Positions 7,528-17,081 of a DNA stretch of 64,000 bases are shown in pieces. Position numbers and translations under genes: made by a program. A model generated the notes under the pieces. That model saw only the letters and a list, made by a program, of their open reading frames with translations. It made no database searches and was not told the DNA's origin. Position 1 is the first letter of the stretch. Each line of letters begins with the position of its first letter. Source of the DNA: Labilibaculum sp. DW002 (lineage in GTDB: Bacteria; Bacteroidota; Bacteroidia; Bacteroidales; Marinifilaceae). The stretch covers positions 2,392,987-2,456,986 of the forward strand of contig NZ_JAKJSC010000001.1 in assembly GCF_029029525.1 (NCBI RefSeq), read 5' to 3'.

Positions 7528-8394
7528 ATGAGTATATCCTCGAAAATATCGACTCTTGCCGAATTGGGAAAAGCAAAAATAGCTACTCCTATTGCCTTTT
7601 CTTGCCTTACGGGATTTCTTTTGTATTCGCAGGAATTCTCAATGAATTTATTTTACGTTGTAATTGGTATTTTCTTAATTGTCGCAGGAGCTTCTGCCTT
7701 AAATCACATACAAGAGCACAAGAAAGATGCACTGATGAACAGAACCAAGTTCAGACCAATTCCTTCTGGAAAAATTAGCATTTCAGAGGCTGTAAAATGG
7801 GCCGTTTTCTTTCTCCTTTCGGGATGTGGATTGTTGATTCTTGGAGGATCGGCAGAAAGTTTATGGATTTCTATCTTTTCAATTTTCTGGTACAATCTGG
7901 TTTATACTCCTTTAAAACAACATTCTGCTTTTGCAGTTGTTCCTGGAGCACTTAGTGGTGCTTTTCCTCCAGTGATTGGTTATGTTGCTGCTGGTGGTCA
8001 CATGTTCGACTTTCCCATTTTGGCATTAGGCTTTTTCTTTTTTATAGGACAAATACCGCATTTTTGGCTTCTTCTACTTCTCTATGGTGAAGATTACAAA
8101 AAAGGAGGTTTTAAAGTCCTTACAGACGTCTTTAGCGTGAAACAAATACACAACATCACATTAATTTGGATGTTGGCTACCATTATGGTTGCCTTACTAC
8201 TTCCCGTTTTTGATGTACTGTCCTCAAAAATTATTATTTGGTCTTTATTAGCAATTTCGCTTTGGATCATTCCCAATAGTTTTATCCTATTAAAAAATTA
8301 TGATAGAATAACGGTTCGCAAATTATTTTTACGCTTGAATCTCTATTTTTTGATTATCATGATCATGATAAGTATTGATAGTTTATTAGTCTAG
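7528..8394 (+). CDS. ctaB: Heme O synthase (protoheme IX farnesyltransferase)
   Basis: 288 residues from ATG 7528; a GTG two codons upstream (7522) is less likely. UbiA superfamily with about nine membrane helices. The first prenyl-diphosphate motif reads NHIQEHKKD-x-x-MNRTKFRPIPSG (from about residue 54): MxRTxxRP is the heme O synthase hallmark, but the first Asp of the usual N-x-x-x-D-x-x-x-D is Glu here. The enzyme adds farnesyl to heme b, giving heme O for the oxidase active site. No heme A synthase (CtaA) gene lies in the window, so whether the enzyme carries heme A or O depends on a gene elsewhere. Last structural gene of the oxidase run. Confidence 0.93.
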   Translation: MSISSKISTLAELGKAKIATPIAFSCLTGFLLYSQEFSMNLFYVVIGIFLIVAGASALNHIQEHKKDALMNRTKFRPIPSGKISISEAVKWAVFFLLSGCGLLILGGSAESLWISIFSIFWYNLVYTPLKQHSAFAVVPGALSGAFPPVIGYVAAGGHMFDFPILALGFFFFIGQIPHFWLLLLLYGEDYKKGGFKVLTDVFSVKQIHNITLIWMLATIMVALLLPVFDVLSSKIIIWSLLAISLWIIPNSFILLKNYDRITVRKLFLRLNLYFLIIMIMISIDSLLV

Positions 8395-8479
8395 AATCTG
8401 ATTATTCATTGTAAATAAAGCTTACTGGACATTTACTAACAAAACGTTTAACTTTACAATTCAACTAAAACCAAAGAAA

Positions 8480-8800
8480 ATGAAACGATTTTTTATTATA
8501 ATTTTTGCACTAGCTCTTTTTACCGCTTGCCAATCGAATACTAAAAAAGCAGAAAGTGAATCAAAAGCTGAAACTACTCAAGTTGTGGAATTGCAAGAAC
8601 TAGAATTGACAGTAACTGGAATGACTTGTAGTGGCTGCGAAAACACCGTTAAAAATGGATTGAAACAAATAGATGGTGTTGTTGAAGTACAAGCTTCTCA
8701 CAAAAATAGTAAGGTAACTATCAAAGTAGAAAAAGATAAAGTTAGCCGAGAAGAAATTGCACAACAAATTGAAACCATAGGCTATAATGTAGAAAAATAG
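8480..8800 (+). CDS. Lipoprotein with heavy-metal-associated (HMA) domain
   Basis: 106 residues. Signal peptide with lipobox LFTAC (Cys17), a ~20-residue polar linker, then one HMA domain (about 41-106) with the metal site MTCSGC and a ferredoxin-like fold pattern ending in IGYNVEK. HMA domains usually sit in the cytosol (CopZ, Atx1) or in P-type ATPases; this one is exported and lipid-anchored. It follows heme O synthase by 85 bp on the same strand and ends at the shared terminator, so a role in copper supply to the oxidase, next to SCO, is plausible (inference from position). It could equally bind other thiophilic metals. Confidence 0.85.
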   Translation: MKRFFIIIFALALFTACQSNTKKAESESKAETTQVVELQELELTVTGMTCSGCENTVKNGLKQIDGVVEVQASHKNSKVTIKVEKDKVSREEIAQQIETIGYNVEK

Positions 8801-8816
8801 CACCAACAGTAACATG

Positions 8817-8854
8817 AAAAAAGCTGATTCTTATGAAAAGAATCAGCTTTTTTT
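8817..8854. terminator. Bidirectional terminator between oxidase and Act operons
   Basis: A perfect 16 bp stem (8817-8832 with 8838-8853), 5-base loop, with A's on the left and T's on the right, so it works in both directions. It separates the plus-strand oxidase genes from the minus-strand alternative complex III genes. Confidence 0.9.
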
Positions 8855-8870
8855 CAGTATCGTTTATATT

Positions 8871-9434
8871 TTAATTCCCTTGCAGATCAACTTTGATGTA
8901 CTCAATAATCTTCCATCTGTCTTCTTGTTTGATCTGAGCTCCATGGGCTCCCATAACACCAAAACCAACGGTAATAACGTGAAATATCTCTCCTCTTGGT
9001 GTTTGTTTCATTACATCCGTTACTAAACTCTTTGGAGGATATGGATATTTCCCACTTGTAAACAAAAAGCCTTGTCCATCTCCCATTTCTCCATGACAAT
9101 TGATACAATAAATCTCAAAAAGCTCTTTACCTCTTTGTACATCTTCACTTGTCATATCTACCATGTTTACGATATTCTCTCCTGCCCAGACTCTTTCTTC
9201 TGGAGTTTTCTCAAAATGATAAGGAATCATCTCACGAGGAATTGTTCCTTCAGCTGGCAAACGAACACTTAAACCATCTTCAAAATTTGGGTTTTGAGAA
9301 TATGGTTCAAAAGCTCTAGAATCCATCATATCTGGAAAATAAGAATAGCCTGGATGATTACGATCTTTATCACAAGAAGATAAAAGAAGCATAACTACCA
9401 ATAAAACACTAAAATATAAGTTGATTTTACGCAT
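8871..9434 (-). CDS. actE: Alternative complex III subunit E, lipoprotein cytochrome c
   Basis: 187 residues. Lipobox LLSSC (Cys21); heme c site C110-IN-C113-H114 in a class I cytochrome domain; Met161 in GFGVMGAH is the likely second axial ligand. ActE is the mono-heme, lipid-anchored cytochrome of quinol:cytochrome c oxidoreductase (alternative complex III) and passes electrons toward the oxidase. It is the last gene of the minus-strand operon and lies after actF, whereas the usual published order is D-E-F. Its start is 25 bp past the actF stop. Confidence 0.92.
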   Translation of the reverse strand: MRKINLYFSVLLVVMLLLSSCDKDRNHPGYSYFPDMMDSRAFEPYSQNPNFEDGLSVRLPAEGTIPREMIPYHFEKTPEERVWAGENIVNMVDMTSEDVQRGKELFEIYCINCHGEMGDGQGFLFTSGKYPYPPKSLVTDVMKQTPRGEIFHVITVGFGVMGAHGAQIKQEDRWKIIEYIKVDLQGN

Positions 9435-9459
9435 AACAAATTTCTTTTTTAGTCATCAA

Positions 9460-10629
9460 TCAGGTTTCGTAATGGAAACTTTCTTCCAATAGTGGATCAT
9501 TTTTACTTAATAACGGCACTTTAGCCATCGACTTAAATACCACAAACAAAAATCCAGCTAAGAACACACAAATAAATCCTATTTCGGTTATTCCTATTTG
9601 AGCGGTTTTTCCAATTGTTCCTGGAATTACCAATAAATATAAATTCAACCATTGACCAATTAAGACAACCACTGCCATAACCGACAACCATTTTAAATTT
9701 CGCTTAGAATCCCGAGTCATTAATCCTAAAAATGGAACTACAAAATTAAGGACTAGAATCGTAAAAAACAGTATGGTATGATCGTTAAGTCGTGGAGCAA
9801 AGTAAGCCGTTTCCTCTGGAATATGACTGTACCAGATTAACAGATACTGAGAAAACCACAAATACATCCAGAAAATACTAAATGCAAAAAGGTACTTTCC
9901 CATGTCGTGAATGTGCTCCTTGTTTATGAATTCCAAGTTACCCTTCGATTTTAAAAAGCTTATGAAAAGAATAATTGTAGCAATTCCACTTACAAAAAGT
10001 CCAATAAAAATGAACCATCCGTAAAGCGTACTGTACCAATGTGCATCTATAGACATTAGCCAATCCCAACTCATAGTAGAACTTGATATGGCAAAGAATA
10101 CCATGAATAAAGCCGCTAGAACTTTTCCTTTTTTATAATACTTGATATCAGTAGATAAATCTTGTTGCAAGGAATTATTGCGCAGTAATCGTGTCAACCA
10201 AATCCATATTCCAAAATAGATCGCCATTCGAATAAAAAAGAATGGAATGTTAAGGTAAGCAGATTTCGCCTCTAAAATAGGATCGTTTAATCCCTCATGC
10301 GACCAATGATAAATATCGTGCATTCCGAAATACAATAAGAACATTAGAATTGCTGATATTGGCAAAAAAGACGCTAAAGCTTCTGGTATTCTTTGCAATG
10401 CTGTATGCCATCCCGAATAAGCAATTTTATGCAAAGCCTGAAATACGCCACCAAACAGTGCGATAAATAAGAAAAACAGGTTGTTGATTAAAAAATTGGT
10501 CCAAAACCGCTGCCCATTAGGCGCTTCAATAAAATACCCAAGCAAGAGCAGGAATAATCCTCCACCTCCAACTGTGAGTAAGGTAATTTTTGTTTTTCGG
10601 GAAAAAGTATAATTGTTATCCATCACCAT
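9460..10629 (-). CDS. actF: Alternative complex III subunit F, integral membrane
   Basis: 389 residues, about ten membrane helices, starting MVMDNNYTFSRK (ATG 10629, or the second ATG at 10623). It matches the quinol:cytochrome c oxidoreductase ActF family, a distant relative of NrfD/ActC. Features include a W-rich SSSTMSWDWLMSIDAHWYS loop and the FSQYLLIWYSHIPEE segment, both typical. In the known structures ActF packs against ActC. It lies between actD (15 bp away) and actE. Confidence 0.92.
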   Translation of the reverse strand: MVMDNNYTFSRKTKITLLTVGGGGLFLLLLGYFIEAPNGQRFWTNFLINNLFFLFIALFGGVFQALHKIAYSGWHTALQRIPEALASFLPISAILMFLLYFGMHDIYHWSHEGLNDPILEAKSAYLNIPFFFIRMAIYFGIWIWLTRLLRNNSLQQDLSTDIKYYKKGKVLAALFMVFFAISSSTMSWDWLMSIDAHWYSTLYGWFIFIGLFVSGIATIILFISFLKSKGNLEFINKEHIHDMGKYLFAFSIFWMYLWFSQYLLIWYSHIPEETAYFAPRLNDHTILFFTILVLNFVVPFLGLMTRDSKRNLKWLSVMAVVVLIGQWLNLYLLVIPGTIGKTAQIGITEIGFICVFLAGFLFVVFKSMAKVPLLSKNDPLLEESFHYET

Positions 10630-10643
10630 ATGCTTTATGTGGT

Positions 10644-11165
10644 TTACTTTTCAATCTCCTTAACTTGTATATTCTTGGCATCTTCCTTTTCAAGTATGCT
10701 CTTTATTGTTGCTTCATGATTCCCATCCTCATCCAAATCAACTATGATCACAAAACGGTCATCCGTAATTCTTTCATCGTGAATGACATTATTAGCGCCA
10801 GGACCTAATTTCGAACTAATGAAAAAGGCCGTTGCCATTCCAAAAGCAGCAAATAGCACTGTTACTTCAAAGGTGATAGGGATGAATGCCGGAATAGCAA
10901 AATGAGGTTTACCTCCAATAAAAAGGGGGTAGTCAACCACAAAAGCCCAGGTTTGAAAACCAAATGCTAAAACCAAACCTATCGCCCCACAAACAAATGC
11001 TACCGCTGGTAAATTTGAGCGCTTGTATCCTAAAGCATGATCCAATCCATGAACTGGAAATGGAGTCAATACATCCTGTATGGATAATTCCTGATCTCTT
11101 AAATCTTTTGTAGCACGAAGAAGATTCTGCTCATCTGTAAAATAGGCTGAAATATATCTTCTCAT
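10644..11165 (-). CDS. actD: Alternative complex III subunit D (DUF3341)
   Basis: 173 residues with two predicted membrane helices (about 53-77 and 97-117) and soluble ends. It matches the DUF3341/ActD family, a structural subunit of alternative complex III with no cofactor. The ATG overlaps the actC stop as ATGA, which signals translational coupling. The C-terminal part carries a conserved IVDLDEDGN-type segment; its role is unknown. Confidence 0.93.
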   Translation of the reverse strand: MRRYISAYFTDEQNLLRATKDLRDQELSIQDVLTPFPVHGLDHALGYKRSNLPAVAFVCGAIGLVLAFGFQTWAFVVDYPLFIGGKPHFAIPAFIPITFEVTVLFAAFGMATAFFISSKLGPGANNVIHDERITDDRFVIIVDLDEDGNHEATIKSILEKEDAKNIQVKEIEK

Positions 11166-12532
11166 AGCGTTTCGTTTTTAATTTCTTTTTCTCCGGAACT
11201 CTTAACAACAGTTTTAACCTCGGCAATAGCAATTACAGGGAATGCACGAATAAATAATAAGAAACAAGTGAAGAATAAGCCTAGTGTTCCTACAAAGATT
11301 CCAACCTCAACAAGAGTTGGTTTATACATAGACCAACTTGAAGGTAGATAATCACGATGTAAAGAGGTTACGATAATAACAAATCGTTCGAACCACATTC
11401 CGATATTTATGAATATGGATAGTATAAAAGTGAAGACAAGGTTTCGTCTCAATTTTCTAAACCAAAGCAGTTGAGGTGAAATCACATTACATGTCATCAT
11501 TATTGCGTAAGCCCACCAATATGGTCCTGCCGCTCGATTTAAAAAGGCGTATTGTTCATACTCGACTCCAGAATACCAAGAGATAAATAATTCGGTCAAA
11601 TAAGCTATACCTACAATTGATCCCGTGGCAATAATAATCTTATTCATAGACTCAATATGAGCCAATGTGATGTAGTTCTCCAAATTGAGAACTTTACGTG
11701 TAACAATCAATAGAGTCAGTACCATCGCAAAGCCAGAAAAGATGGCTCCTGCAACAAAATAGGGAGGGAATATTGTTGTATGCCAACCAGGAATAATTGA
11801 AGTTGCAAAGTCAGCACTTACAATACTGTGTACCGAAAGGACAAGAGGTGCAGCTAAACCAGCTAATATTAAACTGAGTTTTTCGTGACGTTGCCAATGC
11901 TTGACCGAACCGGTCCAACCAAAACTAAGTAAACCATAAATGAATTTTTTAGCTTTTGACTTAACTCTATCTCTCATGGTTCCTATATCAGGAATTAATC
12001 CCATATACCAGAATAGAAGAGAAACCAAGAGATAGGTAGAGATTGCAAAAACATCCCAAAGAAGAGGAGAATTAAAATTCACCCACAAATCGCGGGTATT
12101 AGGATAAGGGAATACAAAAAATGCTAAAAGAGGTCGCCCCATGTGAATTAAAGGGAATAAGCCCGCACACAATACAGCAAAAATGGTCATTGCCTCTGCA
12201 GAGCGATTGATACTTGTTCTCCACTTTTGGCGGAAGAGTAGGAGGATAGCTGAAATAAAAGTTCCTGCGTGACCAATACCTACCCACCAAACAAAATTAG
12301 TGATACCCCAACCCCAACCAATGGTTCGGTTGAGCCCCCAGGTTCCAATACCTTCCCAAATGGTCCATCCCATCATGGCAAGGCCTAAAAACATGGCAGA
12401 TAAACTTAAGCTTATACCCATATACCACGCTTTCCCGGGCTTACCCTCAATTGGAGCTGCAATATCCTTGGTGATTTGGCTATAAGTTTTGTTTCCTTTT
12501 ATAAGAGGTTCTCGAATTGGAGATACGTACAT
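11162..12532 (-). CDS. actC: Alternative complex III subunit C, NrfD-like quinol-binding
   Basis: 456 residues with about ten membrane helices, of the NrfD/PsrC family (PF03916). The N-terminus is short and polar (residues 1-35), followed by the first helix. In alternative complex III, ActC is the main quinol-oxidising membrane subunit and contacts the iron-sulfur part of ActB. The SWYSGVEYEQYAFLNRAAGPYWW region (about 322-344) and the FVWWVGIGHAGTFISA helix are typical. It sits 20 bp after actB and overlaps actD by 4 bp. Confidence 0.95.
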   Translation of the reverse strand: MYVSPIREPLIKGNKTYSQITKDIAAPIEGKPGKAWYMGISLSLSAMFLGLAMMGWTIWEGIGTWGLNRTIGWGWGITNFVWWVGIGHAGTFISAILLLFRQKWRTSINRSAEAMTIFAVLCAGLFPLIHMGRPLLAFFVFPYPNTRDLWVNFNSPLLWDVFAISTYLLVSLLFWYMGLIPDIGTMRDRVKSKAKKFIYGLLSFGWTGSVKHWQRHEKLSLILAGLAAPLVLSVHSIVSADFATSIIPGWHTTIFPPYFVAGAIFSGFAMVLTLLIVTRKVLNLENYITLAHIESMNKIIIATGSIVGIAYLTELFISWYSGVEYEQYAFLNRAAGPYWWAYAIMMTCNVISPQLLWFRKLRRNLVFTFILSIFINIGMWFERFVIIVTSLHRDYLPSSWSMYKPTLVEVGIFVGTLGLFFTCFLLFIRAFPVIAIAEVKTVVKSSGEKEIKNETL

Positions 12533-12551
12533 AACTCAATTTTATAGTGGT

Positions 12552-15524
12552 TTAACTCTTCTTATTTCTAATTTTTGTCAGGTAGCTAACAGATGGAAGT
12601 GTGTGAATTTCCTCCAACAAATGGTAATTCCTTCCGCTTGATGTGACTTTGAATAATTCACTCGATTTATCGTTTAAGTCTCCAAATAGTATAGCACCAG
12701 AAGGACAAGTTTGCTGACAGGCTGTTTTAATTTCCCCATCCTTTACTTTTCTACCTTTAAGTTTGGCATTCAGTTTTCCTTCCTGAATTCGTTGTACACA
12801 CATCGAGCATTTTTCAATAACACCTTTGGCTCTTATTGTTACATCAGGATTAAGAACCATACGGCTCAAATCTGATGTCAGGCCAGCCGGATCGTGAAGA
12901 TTGTTTGGTATTGAATCTGCTTGAGTATAATCATACCAATTAAAGCGTCTTACTTTATAAGGGCAGTTGTTTCCGCAATAGCGAGTTCCAATACATCTGT
13001 TATAAATCATTTGATTTAACCCCTCACTGCTGTGATTGGTTGCCGCTACAGGACACACATTTTCGCAAGGAGCGTTGTCGCAATGTTGACACATCACAGG
13101 CTGAAAAACGACACCTGGTTTGTTTTCATCTCCTGAGAAATAGCGGTCGATTCTGATCCATGACATTTCGTGTGCACGAATGACTTCCTTTTTTCCTACA
13201 ATAGGCACATTATTTTCTGCCTGACAGGCAATGGTACAAGCACCACATCCTATACAAGCGTTTAAGTCAATGGCTAGGCCCCAATGATGATTTGGGAATT
13301 CGGGTTCCTTATAAATGCCAGCATTCTTATATTTATGTTTGTGGTCATTTCCTGCCTTAGGATTTTTTTTGTATTCATCAAGATTAGCTTCTCTGACGAT
13401 AGCTCTTCCTTCCATGGAATGGTGAGTCTGAGTCATCGCAAAGTCATACTTCTCTTCCGTTTTTTTAATTTCAATACCACTTACAAAATCACTTCGATGT
13501 TCCTTTTTAAGATTAGCTAATGCTGCAACATTTTTACCAACATTCTTACCAACCACTCCACAAACAGTTCTACCATATCCCAATGAAATAGCAAGTGTAT
13601 TGTACGCCTGGCCTGGCAATATGTATATTGGGTATGTTTCTCCATTATTTAGCTCAACTACATCACCTAACTCGAGCTCCATCTCTTTGGCTTGCTTAGG
13701 CGAAATATTGAGGTAGTTATCCCAACAAATTTTACTTATAGGATCAGGCATTTCTTGCAGCCAAGGATTATTTGCCATTTGACCATCGCCTAATGCAACA
13801 CTTTCGTAGATTTGAAGATCCAAACCTGAAGATTCTACCTTTTGGGCTGCCATTGCCATCACATTTGTGATATCAGGCATTTTAAACTGAACTTTAGCCA
13901 CGCTTGTACTTGGCTCAAAAACACCTTGCTGTAAAGTATGATTCCAGAAAGTCGTAAAATTTGGGTATTTGTTTTGAAGAGCATAAAAATTCTCTTCCCA
14001 ATATTTCTTTATGAATTTTAAGTAATCTAAATCGGAACCAGACCAGGCTAATAATGTAGATTGAAACTGTCGAGTATCGAATAAAGGTCGAATACCTGGT
14101 TGCATTAAACTATAGCGACTCGATTTCGCCTCAACATCGTTCCAACTCTCTATAAAATGATTGTCAGGAGCCACGTTCTTAAACAAAACACTTGTTTCAT
14201 TTGGTGCTAAATCCAATGAAATTGAGAAAGGTACTTTTTCAATAGCCTTTCCAAATTCTTCTCCCTTATAATAATCATAAACAGGATTTACGCCATAAGA
14301 CAACAAAGCTTTAACTTTACCTGATTTTAGTTCAGATAGCAAGTCTTCCATATCAGAATCAATTGCTTGCTTGGTTAAAATTTGCTTATCCGTGCGAAGC
14401 GTATTGCCATAATTTTCTAGCTCGTAATTAAGTGCATTAATCACAAGTTGAATGTTCAAATCATTATCGCCTGCTACAACAAGAGATTTTCCTTTATTCC
14501 CCCAAAGTTCTTTTGCCAACTCTACAATATCCGCGGAAGCGGTAGCAATAGTATAAGTTTCTTTCCCTTTTATTTTTAATACCTCATTGTATAATTGTGC
14601 AATCAGCAAGGCATGTTCTGAAGCTTTTACTGGAATTCTAAAATCGGCATTACTTCCTGTTAAAGACATTCGCGACTCGAACTGTATGTGTCGCGACATA
14701 TTTGTATTGCCATCGCTTAATTTGCGTTTTTTAGCGTACTGACGAATGTGTTCTACCGGCATTAACCAATTTCCAAGAAAATCAGCATCAAAGCTCACTA
14801 CAAGATCAGCTTTATCGAAACGGTAATCGGAAATTCCTGCTTTCCCAAAACACATTTCATTTGCCTTAAGTAAAGCTGAAGCTGATCGATTATCGTATTG
14901 TACCCATTTTAGATTTGGATAAACTTTTAGAAAACCTTCTATTACTGATTTGGTAGATGGACTGTAAATTGTTGGTGTGAGTAAAACAACTTCCTCTTTA
15001 TTATCTTTCAATTTATTCAACTGATCGACAACCGTTTTATCCAAGTCATTCCAAGACAATTTCTTATCTCCGCTTAACGGATTTTTATATCTTCCAGTAT
15101 CATACAAACCCAAGATTGATGCTTGTACTCTCGCGCTAGTTCCTCCATGTGTTACTCCCGATAAATCGTTCCCCTCAATTTTAATCGGACGACCTTCTCT
15201 TGTCTTAATTAAGATGCTACAATAGTCGCTACCATTCACATATGATGATGCATAGTAATTCGCTTTCCCTGGCGTTATTTCTTCTGGTTTTATTAAATAG
15301 GGAATGGCTTTTTGTACCGAATTCTCGCAACTAGCAAGAACTGTACTTATTGCCAAGCTATATCCGCAAAGCTTTAAAAAATCACGACGATTAGATTGCG
15401 ATTTGTCATTCCCATTTTCAAATATATCAAGCATTTGTTCCAGATTCCCTTTCGGTATGCTTTTTTCGACAGGTTTATCCGATCCATTCTTACGTTCGGC
15501 AAGGCTTTTCCAATGTTTCTTCAT
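12552..15524 (-). CDS. actB: Alternative complex III subunit B, molybdopterin-like plus iron-sulfur domains
   Basis: 990 residues. A twin-arginine signal variant (NRRDFLKLCGY, Arg46-Arg47) lies behind a ~45-residue extension, and LASC (Cys66) right after the hydrophobic stretch could accept lipid. The middle part resembles molybdopterin oxidoreductases, but the family binds no molybdenum. From about residue 755 come the cysteine motifs of four iron-sulfur clusters: CIGCGACTIAC, CQHCDNAPCENVCP, CIGTRYCGNNCP and CSMC/CQQTCP. They carry electrons from the quinol site in ActC toward the ActA hemes. Second gene of the operon, 61 bp after actA. Confidence 0.96.
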   Translation of the reverse strand: MKKHWKSLAERKNGSDKPVEKSIPKGNLEQMLDIFENGNDKSQSNRRDFLKLCGYSLAISTVLASCENSVQKAIPYLIKPEEITPGKANYYASSYVNGSDYCSILIKTREGRPIKIEGNDLSGVTHGGTSARVQASILGLYDTGRYKNPLSGDKKLSWNDLDKTVVDQLNKLKDNKEEVVLLTPTIYSPSTKSVIEGFLKVYPNLKWVQYDNRSASALLKANEMCFGKAGISDYRFDKADLVVSFDADFLGNWLMPVEHIRQYAKKRKLSDGNTNMSRHIQFESRMSLTGSNADFRIPVKASEHALLIAQLYNEVLKIKGKETYTIATASADIVELAKELWGNKGKSLVVAGDNDLNIQLVINALNYELENYGNTLRTDKQILTKQAIDSDMEDLLSELKSGKVKALLSYGVNPVYDYYKGEEFGKAIEKVPFSISLDLAPNETSVLFKNVAPDNHFIESWNDVEAKSSRYSLMQPGIRPLFDTRQFQSTLLAWSGSDLDYLKFIKKYWEENFYALQNKYPNFTTFWNHTLQQGVFEPSTSVAKVQFKMPDITNVMAMAAQKVESSGLDLQIYESVALGDGQMANNPWLQEMPDPISKICWDNYLNISPKQAKEMELELGDVVELNNGETYPIYILPGQAYNTLAISLGYGRTVCGVVGKNVGKNVAALANLKKEHRSDFVSGIEIKKTEEKYDFAMTQTHHSMEGRAIVREANLDEYKKNPKAGNDHKHKYKNAGIYKEPEFPNHHWGLAIDLNACIGCGACTIACQAENNVPIVGKKEVIRAHEMSWIRIDRYFSGDENKPGVVFQPVMCQHCDNAPCENVCPVAATNHSSEGLNQMIYNRCIGTRYCGNNCPYKVRRFNWYDYTQADSIPNNLHDPAGLTSDLSRMVLNPDVTIRAKGVIEKCSMCVQRIQEGKLNAKLKGRKVKDGEIKTACQQTCPSGAILFGDLNDKSSELFKVTSSGRNYHLLEEIHTLPSVSYLTKIRNKKS

Positions 15525-15585
15525 AGATAAAAGGTTATCAATTGGTACAAAGTAATCTAATAGGGCATTAATCTGTTTTCAAAGC

Positions 15586-16740
15586 TTAATAGTGGCAACG
15601 GGCACATTCCCTTCCTCCAATATCAGTAACCCTGACACTGTCAATAGCTCCAGTAGCCAATTCTTCATGTAACTTTTTAAAACTTTCGGAATAGTATCCG
15701 TTTGCTTGAAAATCAACAGCGGTTTTATCATGACAATCCAAACACCATCCCATAGATAAGTCCTCAACTTGCTTTATTACATGCATTTCCTCAACTATTC
15801 CATGACATTCTTGGCATTCTCTTTTTCCAACATTGGCATGTTGTGCATGATTGAAATAAACATGATCTGGCAATTGATGAATTCTGATCCATTCAACAGA
15901 TGTATTGTTCTCAATTGCTGCATGAATTTTATTGATCTCAAATTTTCCCGAGTTAGTTCCTTCGCGAACAATCACGTGACAATTCATACAAAGATTTACA
16001 TGCGGAATACCTGCAGATTTACTATCATCAACCGTTGTATGGCAATAACGACAATCAATTTTATTATCGGTAGCATGAACTTTATGAGAGAATTTTATTG
16101 GTTGTGCTGGCTGGTAGTTTTGTTTACGACCCAAAGCCATAGCTCCTTCGGCTAACATCTGAATTTGATACCCAAAGGCAAAAATAAAAATCAGAATAGG
16201 AATTAACTTGTACCTAATCTTCTTGGTAAAGAACAAATCAATTAAAGCCATTGTTATGATTGCTCCTAAAAAGAAAAATAAAATAATGTTGTTGACCTTA
16301 GGCTTTGTTTCGTACAAAGTATCAGCTTCCAAAGTGGCTAAGTAGGTTTTAATATATCCTAACTCCTCATCGGTAAAGGAATACCCAACATGCGACTCCT
16401 CCATTTTTTTCCCAAGCGGGCTCATTAAAACAGATTTGAAATCGGCGATTGACTTATTCGCATAGCTAGCGGAAATATCATGTGCGGATGGATTCCAATT
16501 CAATGTATCGGAGTAATTAATATTGTGGCAGGAAACACAAGAAGCCAAATCGGATTTAGCTCTGGTAAGGCCCTTAAAAAGGCGCTCCCCTCTTTTTTCT
16601 GCATTTAGAAAGTAATCAAAATGAGATTCTTCTGAATCACCAACATGAGTACTATCCTTCTCACTTGCAGAAAGATTAACAGGAATAGAAAGCAAAAAAA
16701 GTATAATCAGGGCATAAAATAATCCGTATGATTTATTCAT
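15586..16740 (-). CDS. actA: Alternative complex III subunit A, multiheme cytochrome c
   Basis: 384 residues. A signal peptide (1-25) precedes one heme site, C68-VS-C71-H72, in an N-terminal cytochrome domain. Two membrane helices (about 151-171 and 179-195) follow, then five heme sites: Cys230-His234, Cys251-His255, Cys309-His313, Cys333-His337 and Cys379-His383. The last site ends one residue before the stop. The C-terminal five fit the pentaheme ActA of known complexes; the N-terminal site makes six in all. First gene of the operon. Its upstream region has two CCAAATATAA copies (16896-16905, 16947-16956) that match a -7 element on the minus strand but lack a good -33 partner. Confidence 0.93.
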   Translation of the reverse strand: MNKSYGLFYALIILFLLSIPVNLSASEKDSTHVGDSEESHFDYFLNAEKRGERLFKGLTRAKSDLASCVSCHNINYSDTLNWNPSAHDISASYANKSIADFKSVLMSPLGKKMEESHVGYSFTDEELGYIKTYLATLEADTLYETKPKVNNIILFFFLGAIITMALIDLFFTKKIRYKLIPILIFIFAFGYQIQMLAEGAMALGRKQNYQPAQPIKFSHKVHATDNKIDCRYCHTTVDDSKSAGIPHVNLCMNCHVIVREGTNSGKFEINKIHAAIENNTSVEWIRIHQLPDHVYFNHAQHANVGKRECQECHGIVEEMHVIKQVEDLSMGWCLDCHDKTAVDFQANGYYSESFKKLHEELATGAIDSVRVTDIGGRECARCHY

Positions 16741-17081
16741 AGAATAGATATTAGGTACAGATAAGGTTATATAATAGCCAATAATAGAATATACAATGCA
16801 ATATACGATACCTTTCTCCCCTCTCTTCCTACTTCTAATCTATCATCTGGTAAAGGTAGTCGAGCTGACTTTTTTCGTAACTTCCTCGCTCTCTACCAAA
16901 TATAATAATTTAAACGAATAATTCATATTCTTTCACATAACGAATTCCAAATATAAATAGAAATAGATTCAGACTTGCTTATCTTTTATTAGGATTTTCA
17001 ATTGATACAGGGATTTTGAAAAAATCTTAAATTTGGTCTAATTCAGAATATTTCCGATTCTACTTTTATTTTTCAAATAAA
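16741..17081. other. Upstream region of the Act operon
   Basis: About 340 bp without a gene. CCAAATATAA occurs twice, 51 bp apart (16896 and 16947); on the minus strand each reads TATATTTG, a match to TAnnTTTG. Neither has TTTG/TTG at 19-21 bp. A long minus-strand leader for actA (about 150-200 nt) is possible. No RNA gene recognised. Confidence 0.4.

Noticed and set aside
8814-9026. A short plus-strand open frame after the HMA gene.
   Set aside because: It starts in the terminator hairpin and runs antisense through actE.
15769-16155. A 128-codon plus-strand open frame antisense to actA.
   Set aside because: It lies wholly inside the conserved heme-rich actA gene and its product is rich in Cys, Ile and Met without any domain; it mirrors actA codon structure.
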